From Betaproteobacteria bacterium (GTDB lineage: Bacteria > Pseudomonadota > Gammaproteobacteria > Burkholderiales > SG8-39): DNA of 62,551 nucleotides. The stretch lies in contig CANJRC010000010.1 of the NCBI GenBank assembly GCA_947476535.1, positions 1 through 62,551 on the forward strand, read 5' to 3'. A program made the translations under genes and the position numbers. Shown one piece after another: positions 55,207 through 62,551 of the stretch (its first letter is position 1; each line of letters starts with the position of its first letter). The notes under the pieces are model-generated. The model was not told the DNA's origin and did not search any database. It saw nothing but the letters and a program-made list of their open reading frames with translations.

Positions 55207-57405
55207 CTAGAACTCGGTAGGGTCAATGTCGAGGTGCCAGCGCACGCCCTTGGTTATGTTGCCGCGCAATGCGTAAAGGGCTTGCGACCATTGCTGCAGC
55301 CAGGCTTGGAGGCGCGGCCTCGACGACGCCTGCAACACCAGTTGTACGCGCTCGAGCCGCGCAAGCCTCGGCATGGCCATGGGGACAGGGCGAAACAGCG
55401 TGATGCCCTCGTGCTCGGGCGGCGCGGCAAGCAGGGCTTGTTGCAGGAAGGCCTGGGCAAGCGTTTGCGTTTCGGCCTCGGCGCGCAAAGCGGCCTCGAA
55501 CACGAACGGCGGGAACCCCGCCTGCTCGCGCTCTTCGAGCACCGAGGCCGCGAACCCCGCGTAGTCATGGCGCGCCAGGGCTTGGTAAAGCGGGTGATCG
55601 GGAAACCGGGTCTGGATCCATACTTCGCCAGGCAGGTGCGCGCGCCCGGCACGACCAGCGACCTGCTCCAGTTGCGAGAACAGCCGTTCACTGGCCCGAT
55701 AGTCCGCGGCAAACAAACCGGCATCGGCATTGAGGACGGCGACCAGCGTCAGCTTTTCGAAATGGTGGCCCTTGGCCAGGATCTGGGTACCGATGAGCAG
55801 GTTGGCGCGACCGGCATGTACCTCCTCGAGCATGGACTCAAGGCTGCCGCGATTTCGTGTGCTGTCGCCATCGATGCGCAGGATGCGCGCCTCGGGGAAA
55901 CGCTCGGCCAGGCTGACTTCCAGTCGTTGCGTACCGCGGCCCAGCGGGTGCAGATCGAGGTTGCCGCAATCGGGGCATGCGCGCGGCAGGGCATCGGCAT
56001 GCCCACAATGGTGGCATCGAAGGCGGCCTTCGGACAGGTGCACGACCAGATGCGCGGCGCAGTCCGGACAATTGGAAATCCAGCCACAGGCATTGCATGC
56101 CAACACCGGCGCGTAGCCGCGCCGGTTGAGGAACACCAGCACCTGCTCGCCTCGTGCCAGGCGCTTGTCGATGGCATCGGCGAGTGGTTCCGTCAGGCCG
56201 TGCTTGGCTGCGTGACGACGCGTATCGACAAGGCGCACGGCAGGCAGCGCCGCTTCGGCATGCGCGCGCGCCGCCAGTCGGTGCAGTTGATAGCGACCGC
56301 TCAACGCATGGTGGTAGCTCTCCAGGGACGGCGTTGCCGACGACAACACGATAGGGATGCCGGCTTCGCGCGCGCGGTAGATGGCGACATCGCGGGCGTT
56401 GTATCGCAGCCCGTCCTGTTGCTTGAAGGATGCGTCCTGTTCCTCGTCGACGACGATGATGCCGGGACGCGCCAGCGGGACCCACGCGGCCAGTCGTGTG
56501 CCCAGTACGATGTCGGCGCGCCCGCGCTGCGCATCCAGCCAGCCTCGCACTCGCTCGAGCGCCGGCATGCCGCTGTGCTGCATGATGATCACGGCACAGG
56601 GAAAGCGGGCCCTGAATGCGGCCTGGAGTGAAGGGGTCAGCGCAATTTCTGGCACCAGCACCAGTGCCTGGCGGCCGGAAGCGAGTGCGCTCGCGACCAA
56701 GTGAAGGTACACCTCGGTCTTCCCGCTCCCGGTGATGCCAAAGAGCAGGTGCACGCCAAAGCGCTGCATCGCGCTTCCAATCGCGCTGATCACCGATTGC
56801 TGCTCGGCGATGAGCGCATGCGGGGCAACGAAATCGGGCCGCCCGGGAAGGGCATCCTCGATGGCGACGCTCCCTTCAGCGAGCATTGCCTTGAGAGCAG
56901 CGCGCCCGCCACGATCGAGTTGGGTGGCGGCCGCATGGTCCATGGGTCCTGCAGCAAGCGCCGCAATCAGCGCCAGGCGACGTTGCGCGCGCGACGGTAG
57001 TGCCTCGACAAGTTCACTTGCTGGACGGGTCAGTCGGTACTGTCTCTCGGGAGGAGGCAGTGCGTTTGCGGTGCGCAGGCGCGGTGGCAGCGCCGACAAC
57101 AACACTTCGCCGATCGGTTTCTGGTAGTAGCCTGCGCAAAACGCCATCAATGCAAGCCAATCGGATGGTAGGGGCGGCGCATCCCACAGCACACGCTCGA
57201 TCGATTTCAATTTCTCAGGGGCGATGGTGGAGTTGCTTGCGAGCGCGACAATGACGCCGACCACACTGCGTGCTGCAGCTCGCGCGCCCATCTGGCCGAA
57301 CGGCACGACAACGCGCAATCCGATTGCGCTGGTGTCCAGACCCTCCGCGCGATAGTCGAACAATCGCGGCAGGGGTACGTCAAGGGCGACTTTCGCGATG
57401 ATCAT
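55207..57405 (-). CDS. priA: Primosomal replication restart helicase PriA
   Basis: The 732-residue protein shows the PriA order: an N-terminal DNA-binding domain ([17 protein letters not shown]), the Walker A motif [17 protein letters not shown] near residue 221, the DEAH-type [15 protein letters not shown] near 318, [29 protein letters not shown] with zinc-binding cysteines near 430, and DGDSTRNRG and [11 protein letters not shown] in the second helicase lobe. It restarts stalled forks. The upstream 501 bp hold a DnaA-box-like site and a small inverted-repeat element. Confidence 0.96.
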   Translation of the reverse strand: MIIAKVALDVPLPRLFDYRAEGLDTSAIGLRVVVPFGQMGARAAARSVVGVIVALASNSTIAPEKLKSIERVLWDAPPLPSDWLALMAFCAGYYQKPIGEVLLSALPPRLRTANALPPPERQYRLTRPASELVEALPSRAQRRLALIAALAAGPMDHAAATQLDRGGRAALKAMLAEGSVAIEDALPGRPDFVAPHALIAEQQSVISAIGSAMQRFGVHLLFGITGSGKTEVYLHLVASALASGRQALVLVPEIALTPSLQAAFRARFPCAVIIMQHSGMPALERVRGWLDAQRGRADIVLGTRLAAWVPLARPGIIVVDEEQDASFKQQDGLRYNARDVAIYRAREAGIPIVLSSATPSLESYHHALSGRYQLHRLAARAHAEAALPAVRLVDTRRHAAKHGLTEPLADAIDKRLARGEQVLVFLNRRGYAPVLACNACGWISNCPDCAAHLVVHLSEGRLRCHHCGHADALPRACPDCGNLDLHPLGRGTQRLEVSLAERFPEARILRIDGDSTRNRGSLESMLEEVHAGRANLLIGTQILAKGHHFEKLTLVAVLNADAGLFAADYRASERLFSQLEQVAGRAGRAHLPGEVWIQTRFPDHPLYQALARHDYAGFAASVLEEREQAGFPPFVFEAALRAEAETQTLAQAFLQQALLAAPPEHEGITLFRPVPMAMPRLARLERVQLVLQASSRPRLQAWLQQWSQALYALRGNITKGVRWHLDIDPTEF

Positions 57406-57906
57406 GTGGAGATACGCATGCTATTCGAGCTGAGTATTTGTGATAGCAAAATCTGGTAAGCAATTGCCAGCGTTATTGTTTTTCTGGTTGTGCACAATAT
57501 CTGTGGATAAATCTGTGTATTTCACTGTAATCAAACGGTAACTAGGCTTCGCAAAAGGAGATTTTTCTACTGCACACTTTCGCGGCCTGAAAAATAACCA
57601 TTAATTATCAGGTAGTTAAATTCTCTCCCGAGGGAGGCCCTTGGAAACCCGCGCCAGTCGTGGGCTTTCGGGGGGGCTGTGCATAACCACACGCCATCGT
57701 AATGTGTGCGCAATCGGGGACATGCTTTCGCCGTCGCTCTTATCCTTGATTCGTCGCGCCGATTTTTGCCCCAGGAGGCTGTTGAAAATCGCTTCCCGAC
57801 GAACCCAATGAACAACGACTTGTGTTCGCAACAGCGGGACGCGGCTTTCAACAGCCCCTGAAGTAGGGGGCCAAGGGGGACTGTGCCTCCCTTTTTCAAC
57901 ACACTC
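57406..57906. other. 501-bp intergenic region between hemE and priA
   Basis: No gene is seen. The left part (57410-57620) is AT-rich for this genome and contains a perfect DnaA-box consensus at 57502-57510 and the palindrome TTGTGCACAA at 57488-57497. The right part holds the inverted-repeat element at 57773-57908. The promoter of priA should lie near 57410-57520 but I cannot pick it. Confidence 0.5.
57502..57510 (-). promoter_or_regulatory. DnaA-box consensus site
   Basis: TGTGGATAA on the plus strand is the reverse complement of the perfect DnaA box TTATCCACA. It lies about 100 bp upstream of priA. One exact box is seen; other near-matches are weaker, so this looks like a regulatory site and not a replication origin. 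Confidence 0.5.
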
Positions 57907-57908
57907 CT
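57773..57908. repeat. Small element with nested inverted repeats (MITE-like)
   Basis: Outer ends AGGAGGCTGTTGAAAA (57773-57788) and TTTTCAACACACTCCT (57893-57908) are imperfect inverted repeats (14 of 16 match). An inner pair, GGCTGTTGAAA (57777-57787) and TTTCAACAGCC (57846-57856), is exact. It lies at the 3' end of hemE and touches its stop codon. There is no coding content. A related end is found at 43617. Confidence 0.5.
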
Positions 57909-58989
57909 AGCGCGGGACGCTGTCACCGTCATGATAGGCGGGGCTGAGCGCGTGTACTGCATCGACCAGTGCTGCCACGCTATCGGGTGGCGTGAATTGC
58001 GATATGCCATGCCCGAGGTTAAAAACATGGCCGGGGCCTGCCCCGAAATCGGCGAGCACGCGCGCAACCTCGGTGCGCACGGCATCGGTGGAGGCGAACA
58101 GGGCCATGGGATCCATGTTGCCTTGCAGCGCGACTTGATCTTTCACCAACTTGCGCGCGTCGCCAAGGCTCATGGTCCAGTCAAGCCCGACTGCGTCGCT
58201 TCCGCTCGCAGCGATGTCCGACAGCCACAGGCCGCCGCCTTTGGTGAACACAATGCTGGGGATGCGTACGCCATCGTGCTCGCGCTTCAGTCCCGCGAGC
58301 ACGCGGCGCGTATAGGCCAGTGAAAATTCGCGAAATGCGGCATGTGACAGGTTGCCGCCCCAGGTATCGAAGATCATCACGGCCTGCGCGCCCGCTTCGA
58401 TTTGGGCATTCAGGTAATCAATGACTGCGCGGGCATTGATTTCCAGTATCCGATGCAGGAGCGCGGGTTCGCTGTAGAGCATGGTCTTGATGGTGCGAAA
58501 ATCTTCGCTGCCTCCGCCCTCGACCATGTAGCAGGCCAGCGTATAGGGGCTACCCGAAAACCCGATTAAGGGCACCCGATTGTTCAGTGCCCGGCGAATC
58601 TCCGAGACGGCGTCAATGACATAGCGAAGTTCGCGGGAGGGGTCGGGCACGAACAGTTTCGCAACGGAAGCGGCATCGCGAACCGGATTGTGGAAGCGTG
58701 GACCTTCGCCATCGGCGAAGTACAGGCCGAGCCCCATGGCATCGGGAACGGTAAGGATGTCGGAAAAAAGGATGGCTGCGTCAAGGCGATAGCGCTCAAG
58801 CGGCTGCAACGTGACCTCAGTGGCGAGCGTGGGCGATTTTGCTAGGGCAAGAAAACTGCCGGCACGCTGGCGCGTTGCGCGGTATTCCGGCAGGTAGCGT
58901 CCTGCCTGCCGCATGAGCCAAACCGGCGTGTACGGTGTTGGTTGCCGCAGCAGCGCGCGAATCAACGTGTCATTCTGGAGAGCTGGCAT
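57907..58989 (-). CDS. hemE: Uroporphyrinogen decarboxylase
   Basis: The 360-residue protein opens with [20 protein letters not shown], the HemE signature with the Arg residues that hold the substrate, and has [21 protein letters not shown] with the catalytic Asp near residue 74, [37 protein letters not shown] and [22 protein letters not shown] at the end. It converts uroporphyrinogen III to coproporphyrinogen III in heme synthesis. Its stop overlaps the inverted-repeat element. Assignment is certain. Confidence 0.97.
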   Translation of the reverse strand: MPALQNDTLIRALLRQPTPYTPVWLMRQAGRYLPEYRATRQRAGSFLALAKSPTLATEVTLQPLERYRLDAAILFSDILTVPDAMGLGLYFADGEGPRFHNPVRDAASVAKLFVPDPSRELRYVIDAVSEIRRALNNRVPLIGFSGSPYTLACYMVEGGGSEDFRTIKTMLYSEPALLHRILEINARAVIDYLNAQIEAGAQAVMIFDTWGGNLSHAAFREFSLAYTRRVLAGLKREHDGVRIPSIVFTKGGGLWLSDIAASGSDAVGLDWTMSLGDARKLVKDQVALQGNMDPMALFASTDAVRTEVARVLADFGAGPGHVFNLGHGISQFTPPDSVAALVDAVHALSPAYHDGDSVPR

Positions 58990-59091
58990 TCAATTGGCCT
59001 GGAAGTCAGTTCGAATCGATGAAAGCACGGTAGCCATGGGTCGGGCGCTCCTGTGCTGAACGGTTCTGGGGAAGGACCCGAGCGTGCATGA

Positions 59092-59568
59092 TCAAAGCTT
59101 CAGCAATTTCTCCGTGATGAATTTCCACTCGCGCGGATCCACGGGCGTGATCGACAGGCGATTGCCCTTCTGCAATAGCCGCATGCCCGCCAGTTCGCGA
59201 TGGCACCGCAGCTCGGCGAGGCTGACAAACGGTGTCTTCTTTGCCATTTTCACATCGACATGAAACCAGCGAGGGATCTCGGGCGTGGCTGCAGGATCGT
59301 AGTACTTGCTCTTGACGTCGAACTGGGTTGCGTCCGGGTAAGGCGGTGATGCGACTTCGGCGATCCCGGCAATGCCTGGCTCAGGGCAGCTTGAGTGATA
59401 GAAGAACACCGGGTCATCGGGCTGCATCTGGTCGCGCATGAAATTACGTGCCTGGTAATTGCGCACGCCGAACCAGGGTGTTCGCTTTCCCGGAGCTTTC
59501 ACGAGGTCATCGAAACTGAACTCATGGGGTTCAGACTTCATCAGCCAATATCTCATTGCATTTGCCAA
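59092..59568 (-). CDS. EVE-domain protein
   Basis: The 158-residue protein has the EVE/PUA-like fold: YWLMKSEPHEFSFDDLVKAPGKRTPWFGVRNYQARNFMRDQM, then DPVFFYHSSCPEPGIAGIAEVAS and YYDPAATPEIPRWFHVDVKM. The family is thought to read modified bases in RNA or DNA. A second ATG at 59556 would give the more usual N-terminus MRYWLMKSEP. It follows 6S RNA on the same strand, as in other betaproteobacteria. The exact ligand is unknown. Confidence 0.92.
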   Translation of the reverse strand: MANAMRYWLMKSEPHEFSFDDLVKAPGKRTPWFGVRNYQARNFMRDQMQPDDPVFFYHSSCPEPGIAGIAEVASPPYPDATQFDVKSKYYDPAATPEIPRWFHVDVKMAKKTPFVSLAELRCHRELAGMRLLQKGNRLSITPVDPREWKFITEKLLKL

Positions 59569-59615
59569 TGGTCAGGTGGTTTACCGAGCTGCAACCGGAT
59601 TACGCCGGGAGCGCC

Positions 59616-59648
59616 TAAAAAAAGAAACGCAGGTTGGAGCCTGCGTTT
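59616..59648 (-). terminator. Intrinsic terminator after 6S RNA
   Basis: On the minus strand a 9-bp perfect stem AAACGCAGG/CCTGCGTTT (59625-59633 with 59640-59648, loop 6 bases) is followed by a run of Ts (59617-59623 read in reverse). It stands just 3' of the 6S RNA and is the best terminator in the window. Confidence 0.85.
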
Positions 59649-59649
59649 C

Positions 59650-59862
59650 GCGATGGGTGTCCCCCGCCAATGCCGCTGGACCCTGATCCTGAACCAAGAA
59701 CGGTTCTAGGTGGTCGCTTTCCGGCCACTTCAGGCACGTCCGACTCGTTCTAGGAACGGGGACGCGCACAACAGTGACACTCTAGGCAGCGACCCAGGAT
59801 CTCAATGTTGGTTCAAGAATCTCCGGGCCCTGGCAAACATCGCAGGGGACAATGAAACAATG
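59650..59862 (-). ncRNA. ssrS: 6S RNA
   Basis: Read on the minus strand, the 5' part TTGTCCCCTGCGATGTTTGCC and the 3' part GGCGGGGGACACCCATCGCG close the long helix typical of 6S RNA, with two arms that enclose an open central bubble. It lies directly after zapA and before an EVE gene, the conserved place in proteobacteria, and ends at a strong terminator. 6S RNA binds the sigma-70 holoenzyme and lowers transcription in stationary phase. Ends are approximate to about 10 bases; the call rests on pairing and place. Confidence 0.85.
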
Positions 59863-59894
59863 GGCAACCGAATGTTGCGATGCTGCGCAGATTA

Positions 59895-60218
59895 CTAAAG
59901 CAACCGATCCTGCGGAACCAACACCTCATCAAGCAGCGCCTGCATTGAATTCATTCTACGCTTGAGGCCATCGTTGTCAAAGCTATCGCCACTCGATTTG
60001 CTCTCGCGAATCTGCAGTAATTCATGAGCTATGTTAAGCGCCGCCATCACGGCAATGCGTTCGGCACTCGCAACTTTCCCGCTCGTCTTGATCTCATTCA
60101 TCTTTTCATCGAGGTGTGAGACGGCGGCCAGCAGGCCTTCACGCTCATCATCGACACAGGCAACCTTGTAGCTGCGCCCCATGATGGTGACGTCCAGCGT
60201 TTTTGGCTTTGTGCTCAT
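59895..60218 (-). CDS. zapA: Cell division protein ZapA
   Basis: The 107-residue protein begins KTLDVTIMGRSYKVACVDDEREGLLAAVSHLDEKMNEIK, the ZapA head domain, and continues with a coiled coil (ASAERIAVMAALNIAHELLQIRE) and an end coiled part. It bundles FtsZ filaments at the division site. The small gene upstream (60273-60464) is its usual partner, and 6S RNA follows, so the block is conserved. Confidence 0.94.
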   Translation of the reverse strand: MSTKPKTLDVTIMGRSYKVACVDDEREGLLAAVSHLDEKMNEIKTSGKVASAERIAVMAALNIAHELLQIRESKSSGDSFDNDGLKRRMNSMQALLDEVLVPQDRLL

Positions 60219-60272
60219 GCAGAGGGGGTCAATTCAGAAAGGGCGCCAAGCCGTGTATGCAGGGCCATGGAA

Positions 60273-60464
60273 CTACTCGGGAATTCTTTGCAGCAGGCCC
60301 TCGAGCCTGTTGCGGGCACCATCGATCTTTTCCGACAATTGTCGGCGATCGTCCTCGAGGGTGACGAGTTGTTGCCGCAGGTCGCGATTCTCGTCGCGCA
60401 GTTTGCGGCACAGGTTCGCTGCCTGGCGGATCTTGTCCTCAAGCGTGGTAAATTCAGCATCCAT
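60273..60464 (-). CDS. ZapB-like small coiled-coil protein (TIGR02449)
   Basis: From ATG 60464 it is 63 residues, almost wholly a coiled coil: FTTLEDKIRQAANLCRKLRDEN, then RDLRQQLVTLEDDRRQLSEKID and RNRLEGLLQ. A longer reading to 60551 adds a polar N-terminus with no clear support. This small family lies upstream of zapA in many proteobacteria and resembles ZapB, which links ZapA to the divisome. The gene is minus strand with a 54-bp gap to zapA. Confidence 0.85.
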   Translation of the reverse strand: MDAEFTTLEDKIRQAANLCRKLRDENRDLRQQLVTLEDDRRQLSEKIDGARNRLEGLLQRIPE

Positions 60465-60594
60465 CACTGCACTATAGTTTGAAAAATCCTGTTGCGTCAA
60501 GGTGTAAGGGTTTATTTCAAATGTAGATTCGTGATTGTGCCTGGTCGACATTCGTTCGATGAGCGGTCCCTGGGATACAATCAGCCCGCTCGTT

Positions 60595-60806
60595 CATGGT
60601 GCCCCGCACGCGATCCTTGCGTTGGGGTGAAACGGGAATCAGGTGAAAGCAGGATGAACTTCTGCCCATTCCTGAGCTGCCCCCGCAACGGTAAGTGCGC
60701 GCGGGTGCGTCAAACATCGGTCGTTCCCCAAGAATGGCTAAGCCACTGTGAGCGCTTGCTCGCGGGAAGGCGACGCACCTGATCCCACAAGCCCGGAGAC
60801 CGGCCT
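60595..60806 (+). promoter_or_regulatory. Cobalamin (B12) riboswitch
   Basis: The core consensus is plain: GGGAATCAGGTGAAA near 60634, the B12 box GCTGCCCCCGCAACGGTAA at 60676-60694, AGCCACTG near 60744, and the closing CCCGGAGACCGGCC at 60792-60805. It lies 125 bp upstream of a BtuB-type receptor and should reduce its expression when adenosylcobalamin is present. The ends are approximate. Confidence 0.95.
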
Positions 60807-60931
60807 GGACGATAGACGGAAATACTGCGGACGGGCGGTATGACTTGGCGCACGCCGATGCTTCTCCCGCTGTTTCCATTTGTTGTTTCACGCTTTGACG
60901 GCTCGCGGGGATGCGGGCTGCGGGAGAAGTC

Positions 60932-62551
60932 ATGTCATTTACTTCGTTTAAGGGATCATTTGCGCTTGCAGCACTGACTTGTGTCGGTTATCCGGCCACC
61001 CCTTCTTTTGCCATGGAGGACGCGGTCGTTGTGACCGCAACGCGGTTCCCCGAGCGCGCGCTCGATGCCCCCATCGGGATGACCGTGATTAGTGCATCGC
61101 GCATAGCTGAAAGCACCGCATCGACGTTGCCCGAATTGCTGTCTCAGGAAGCCGGCATTGTGGCGCGTGACAATACCGGGAGCTCGGACTGGCAAATCGA
61201 CATGCGCGGATTCGGCATGACAGGCGACCAGAACACGCTGGTGCTTTTGAATGGCCAGCGTCTGAATGAAATCGAACTGACTACGGTCCGCTGGTCATCG
61301 ATACCCCTCGACAGCATCGAACGCATCGAAATTCTTCGCGGGTCCGGGGCGGTTCAGTATGGCGGTGGGGCTTCGGGGGGCACGATCAACATCATTACCA
61401 AGGCGCCTTTGCTGGGGACGCGGGCCGCCAACATTGGGATGACTACCGGCGGCTTTGGCATGCGAGAAACTCGCGGGGGCGTGTCGGTTGCGAACGACCG
61501 TATAGGATTTGCGCTTCGTTTCAGCGATTCGGAGTCAAACAATTTCCGCCAGAATAATCGGGTCGAACAGCAAAACGTCGAAGGTGACCTGCGCTACTTC
61601 GGCGACAAAGGACAGGTTTCTTTCAAGTTCGGCTTCGACAATCAGAGCCTGCGCCTGCCTGGTGAGCGTACTGCCGCGCAGATGGCCGCAGATCCGCGGG
61701 GAACCGGACGCCCGGATGACTACTCCACTCGGGATGGCGCGCATGCCAGCTTGGGCAGCAGCGTGGATCTGGGTTTCGCCGAATTTGCGATGGAACTCGG
61801 CTACCGCCAAAGCGGTCGCGCTTCGCTGCTCAAGGACTACGCCTTCGGGATCTTCAATACCTACACCGATACCCGCGTGAACGTTAAGTCGATCACCCCG
61901 AGGCTCAAGATTCCATTTCGAGCGGCCGGATTGGACCACAGTCTCATCGTCGGCATGGATGCCGACGACTGGGCTTACGTTTCCAACCGTTCAACCAGCC
62001 TTGAAACTCTGGGCGCTCCGGCTGCACGAGTAGTCGCGGCTCAGCAGAATGAGGCTTTTTATGCTCAGAGCAATACGGCCTTTGGCGAACATACCAAAGT
62101 AAATGTGGGCTTTCGCCAGCACCGCGTGACCACAACAGCGACGGATCAGATCAATCCTGCCGCCTATGCTACCGGCAGGAAGACGAGCGCGCCGAGGGCC
62201 TGGGAGCTAGGCGCGCGCCATGACCTCAGCAAGACACTGGCCGTCTATGCGCGAACGGGGGACAGTTTCCGGACGGCGACGATCGATGAAAGCTATGCGC
62301 AATTCGGCGGGCCCCTGTTCGATGCCATCGTGACTTTTCTGGAACCGCAGACTTCGCGCGATCACGAGGTGGGTGCTGAATATCGCCGCGACGGGCTTCG
62401 CGCAAGGGCCAGCACCTATGAGATGCGATTGAACAACGAAATCCACTTCTTTTCCCCGACGTTTTCCAATATCAACCTGCCGCCGACGTCGCGCAAGGGA
62501 CTGGAGTTCGAAATCTCCTATGACGCGACGCAGAACCTTTCGTTGTTTGGA
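60932..62551 (+). CDS. btuB: TonB-dependent cobalamin receptor, BtuB-type (3' end beyond window)
   Basis: ATG 60932 follows GGGAGAAG; 540 codons are in the window and no stop is reached, so the gene is partial at its 3' end. A signal peptide (FALAALTCVGYPATPSFA) is followed by the TonB-box-like start EDAVVVTATRFPERALDAPIG, a plug domain with QEAGIVARDNTGSSDWQIDMRG, LVLLNGQRLNEIEL and RIEILRGSGAVQYGGGASGGTINIITK, and then beta-barrel strands. The riboswitch upstream points strongly to cobalamin uptake. Part of the barrel is outside the window, so its exact length is unknown. Confidence 0.9.
   Translation, partial: MSFTSFKGSFALAALTCVGYPATPSFAMEDAVVVTATRFPERALDAPIGMTVISASRIAESTASTLPELLSQEAGIVARDNTGSSDWQIDMRGFGMTGDQNTLVLLNGQRLNEIELTTVRWSSIPLDSIERIEILRGSGAVQYGGGASGGTINIITKAPLLGTRAANIGMTTGGFGMRETRGGVSVANDRIGFALRFSDSESNNFRQNNRVEQQNVEGDLRYFGDKGQVSFKFGFDNQSLRLPGERTAAQMAADPRGTGRPDDYSTRDGAHASLGSSVDLGFAEFAMELGYRQSGRASLLKDYAFGIFNTYTDTRVNVKSITPRLKIPFRAAGLDHSLIVGMDADDWAYVSNRSTSLETLGAPAARVVAAQQNEAFYAQSNTAFGEHTKVNVGFRQHRVTTTATDQINPAAYATGRKTSAPRAWELGARHDLSKTLAVYARTGDSFRTATIDESYAQFGGPLFDAIVTFLEPQTSRDHEVGAEYRRDGLRARASTYEMRLNNEIHFFSPTFSNINLPPTSRKGLEFEISYDATQNLSLFG

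Noticed and set aside
57406-57906. Replication origin
   Set aside because: Only one perfect DnaA box is present, no cluster of boxes and no dnaA or dnaN gene in the window.
57567-58085. 172-residue minus-strand frame running across the hemE end
   Set aside because: It crosses the hemE stop in another frame, contains no family motif and is GC-frame noise over a coding region and an intergenic element.

Overview
This is a GC-rich proteobacterial chromosome segment, most likely from a betaproteobacterium of Burkholderiales type. The clues are three Bug/TctC-type binding proteins, the order argS - SPOR protein - dsbA - SDR, the neighbouring hemE and priA, the zapB - zapA - 6S RNA - EVE block, RF3, MlaC and a class I PHA synthase. 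Nothing in the window fixes a genus. I see no tRNA, rRNA, CRISPR array, phage or intact insertion sequence.

Layout. 0.1-10.8 kb is a catabolic accessory region: VOC protein, D-aminoacylase-type amidohydrolase, enoyl-CoA hydratase, three TctC binding proteins without their membrane partners, an alpha/beta hydrolase, an acyl-CoA ligase and a split MaoC-type hydratase. Inside it, at 4663-5127, lies an AhpE-type peroxiredoxin whose peroxidatic cysteine codon is an in-frame TGA followed by a perfect 7-bp stem-loop; I read it as a selenoprotein. 11.0-15.6 kb holds an Nramp metal transporter, an HD hydrolase, MlaC and prfC. 15.7-24.8 kb is a copper/silver resistance island: a DMT transporter with a very His-rich tail, diverging from a small His/Cys exported protein, a TolC-like lipoprotein, a Tat-exported multicopper oxidase, a Met/His-repeat cupredoxin, a CusF-like protein and a CopA-type ATPase with two YHS domains.

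24.9-35.7 kb is mixed: a PIN protein, a tandem DMT pair, a GAF-cyclase, 3-hydroxyacyl-CoA dehydrogenase, a double hot-dog hydratase, an exported methyltransferase-like protein, cytochrome b561 with two YceI proteins, and a KstD-like flavoprotein. 35.7-43.5 kb, all on the minus strand, is a leucine-degradation cluster: isovaleryl-CoA dehydrogenase and both methylcrotonyl-CoA carboxylase subunits, with SDR, RidA, DUF2306, HCCA isomerase and LOG-family genes between them. 43.7-48.6 kb holds two TIM-barrel isomerase-like genes, an MBL-fold hydrolase and phaC.

48.6-60.5 kb is core: a BtuF-like receptor, SDR, two DsbA proteins around a rhodanese-like gene, SPOR protein, argS, priA, hemE, EVE protein, 6S RNA, zapA and a ZapB-like gene. 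The window ends with a cobalamin riboswitch and the 5' part of a BtuB-type TonB-dependent receptor, cut by the window edge.
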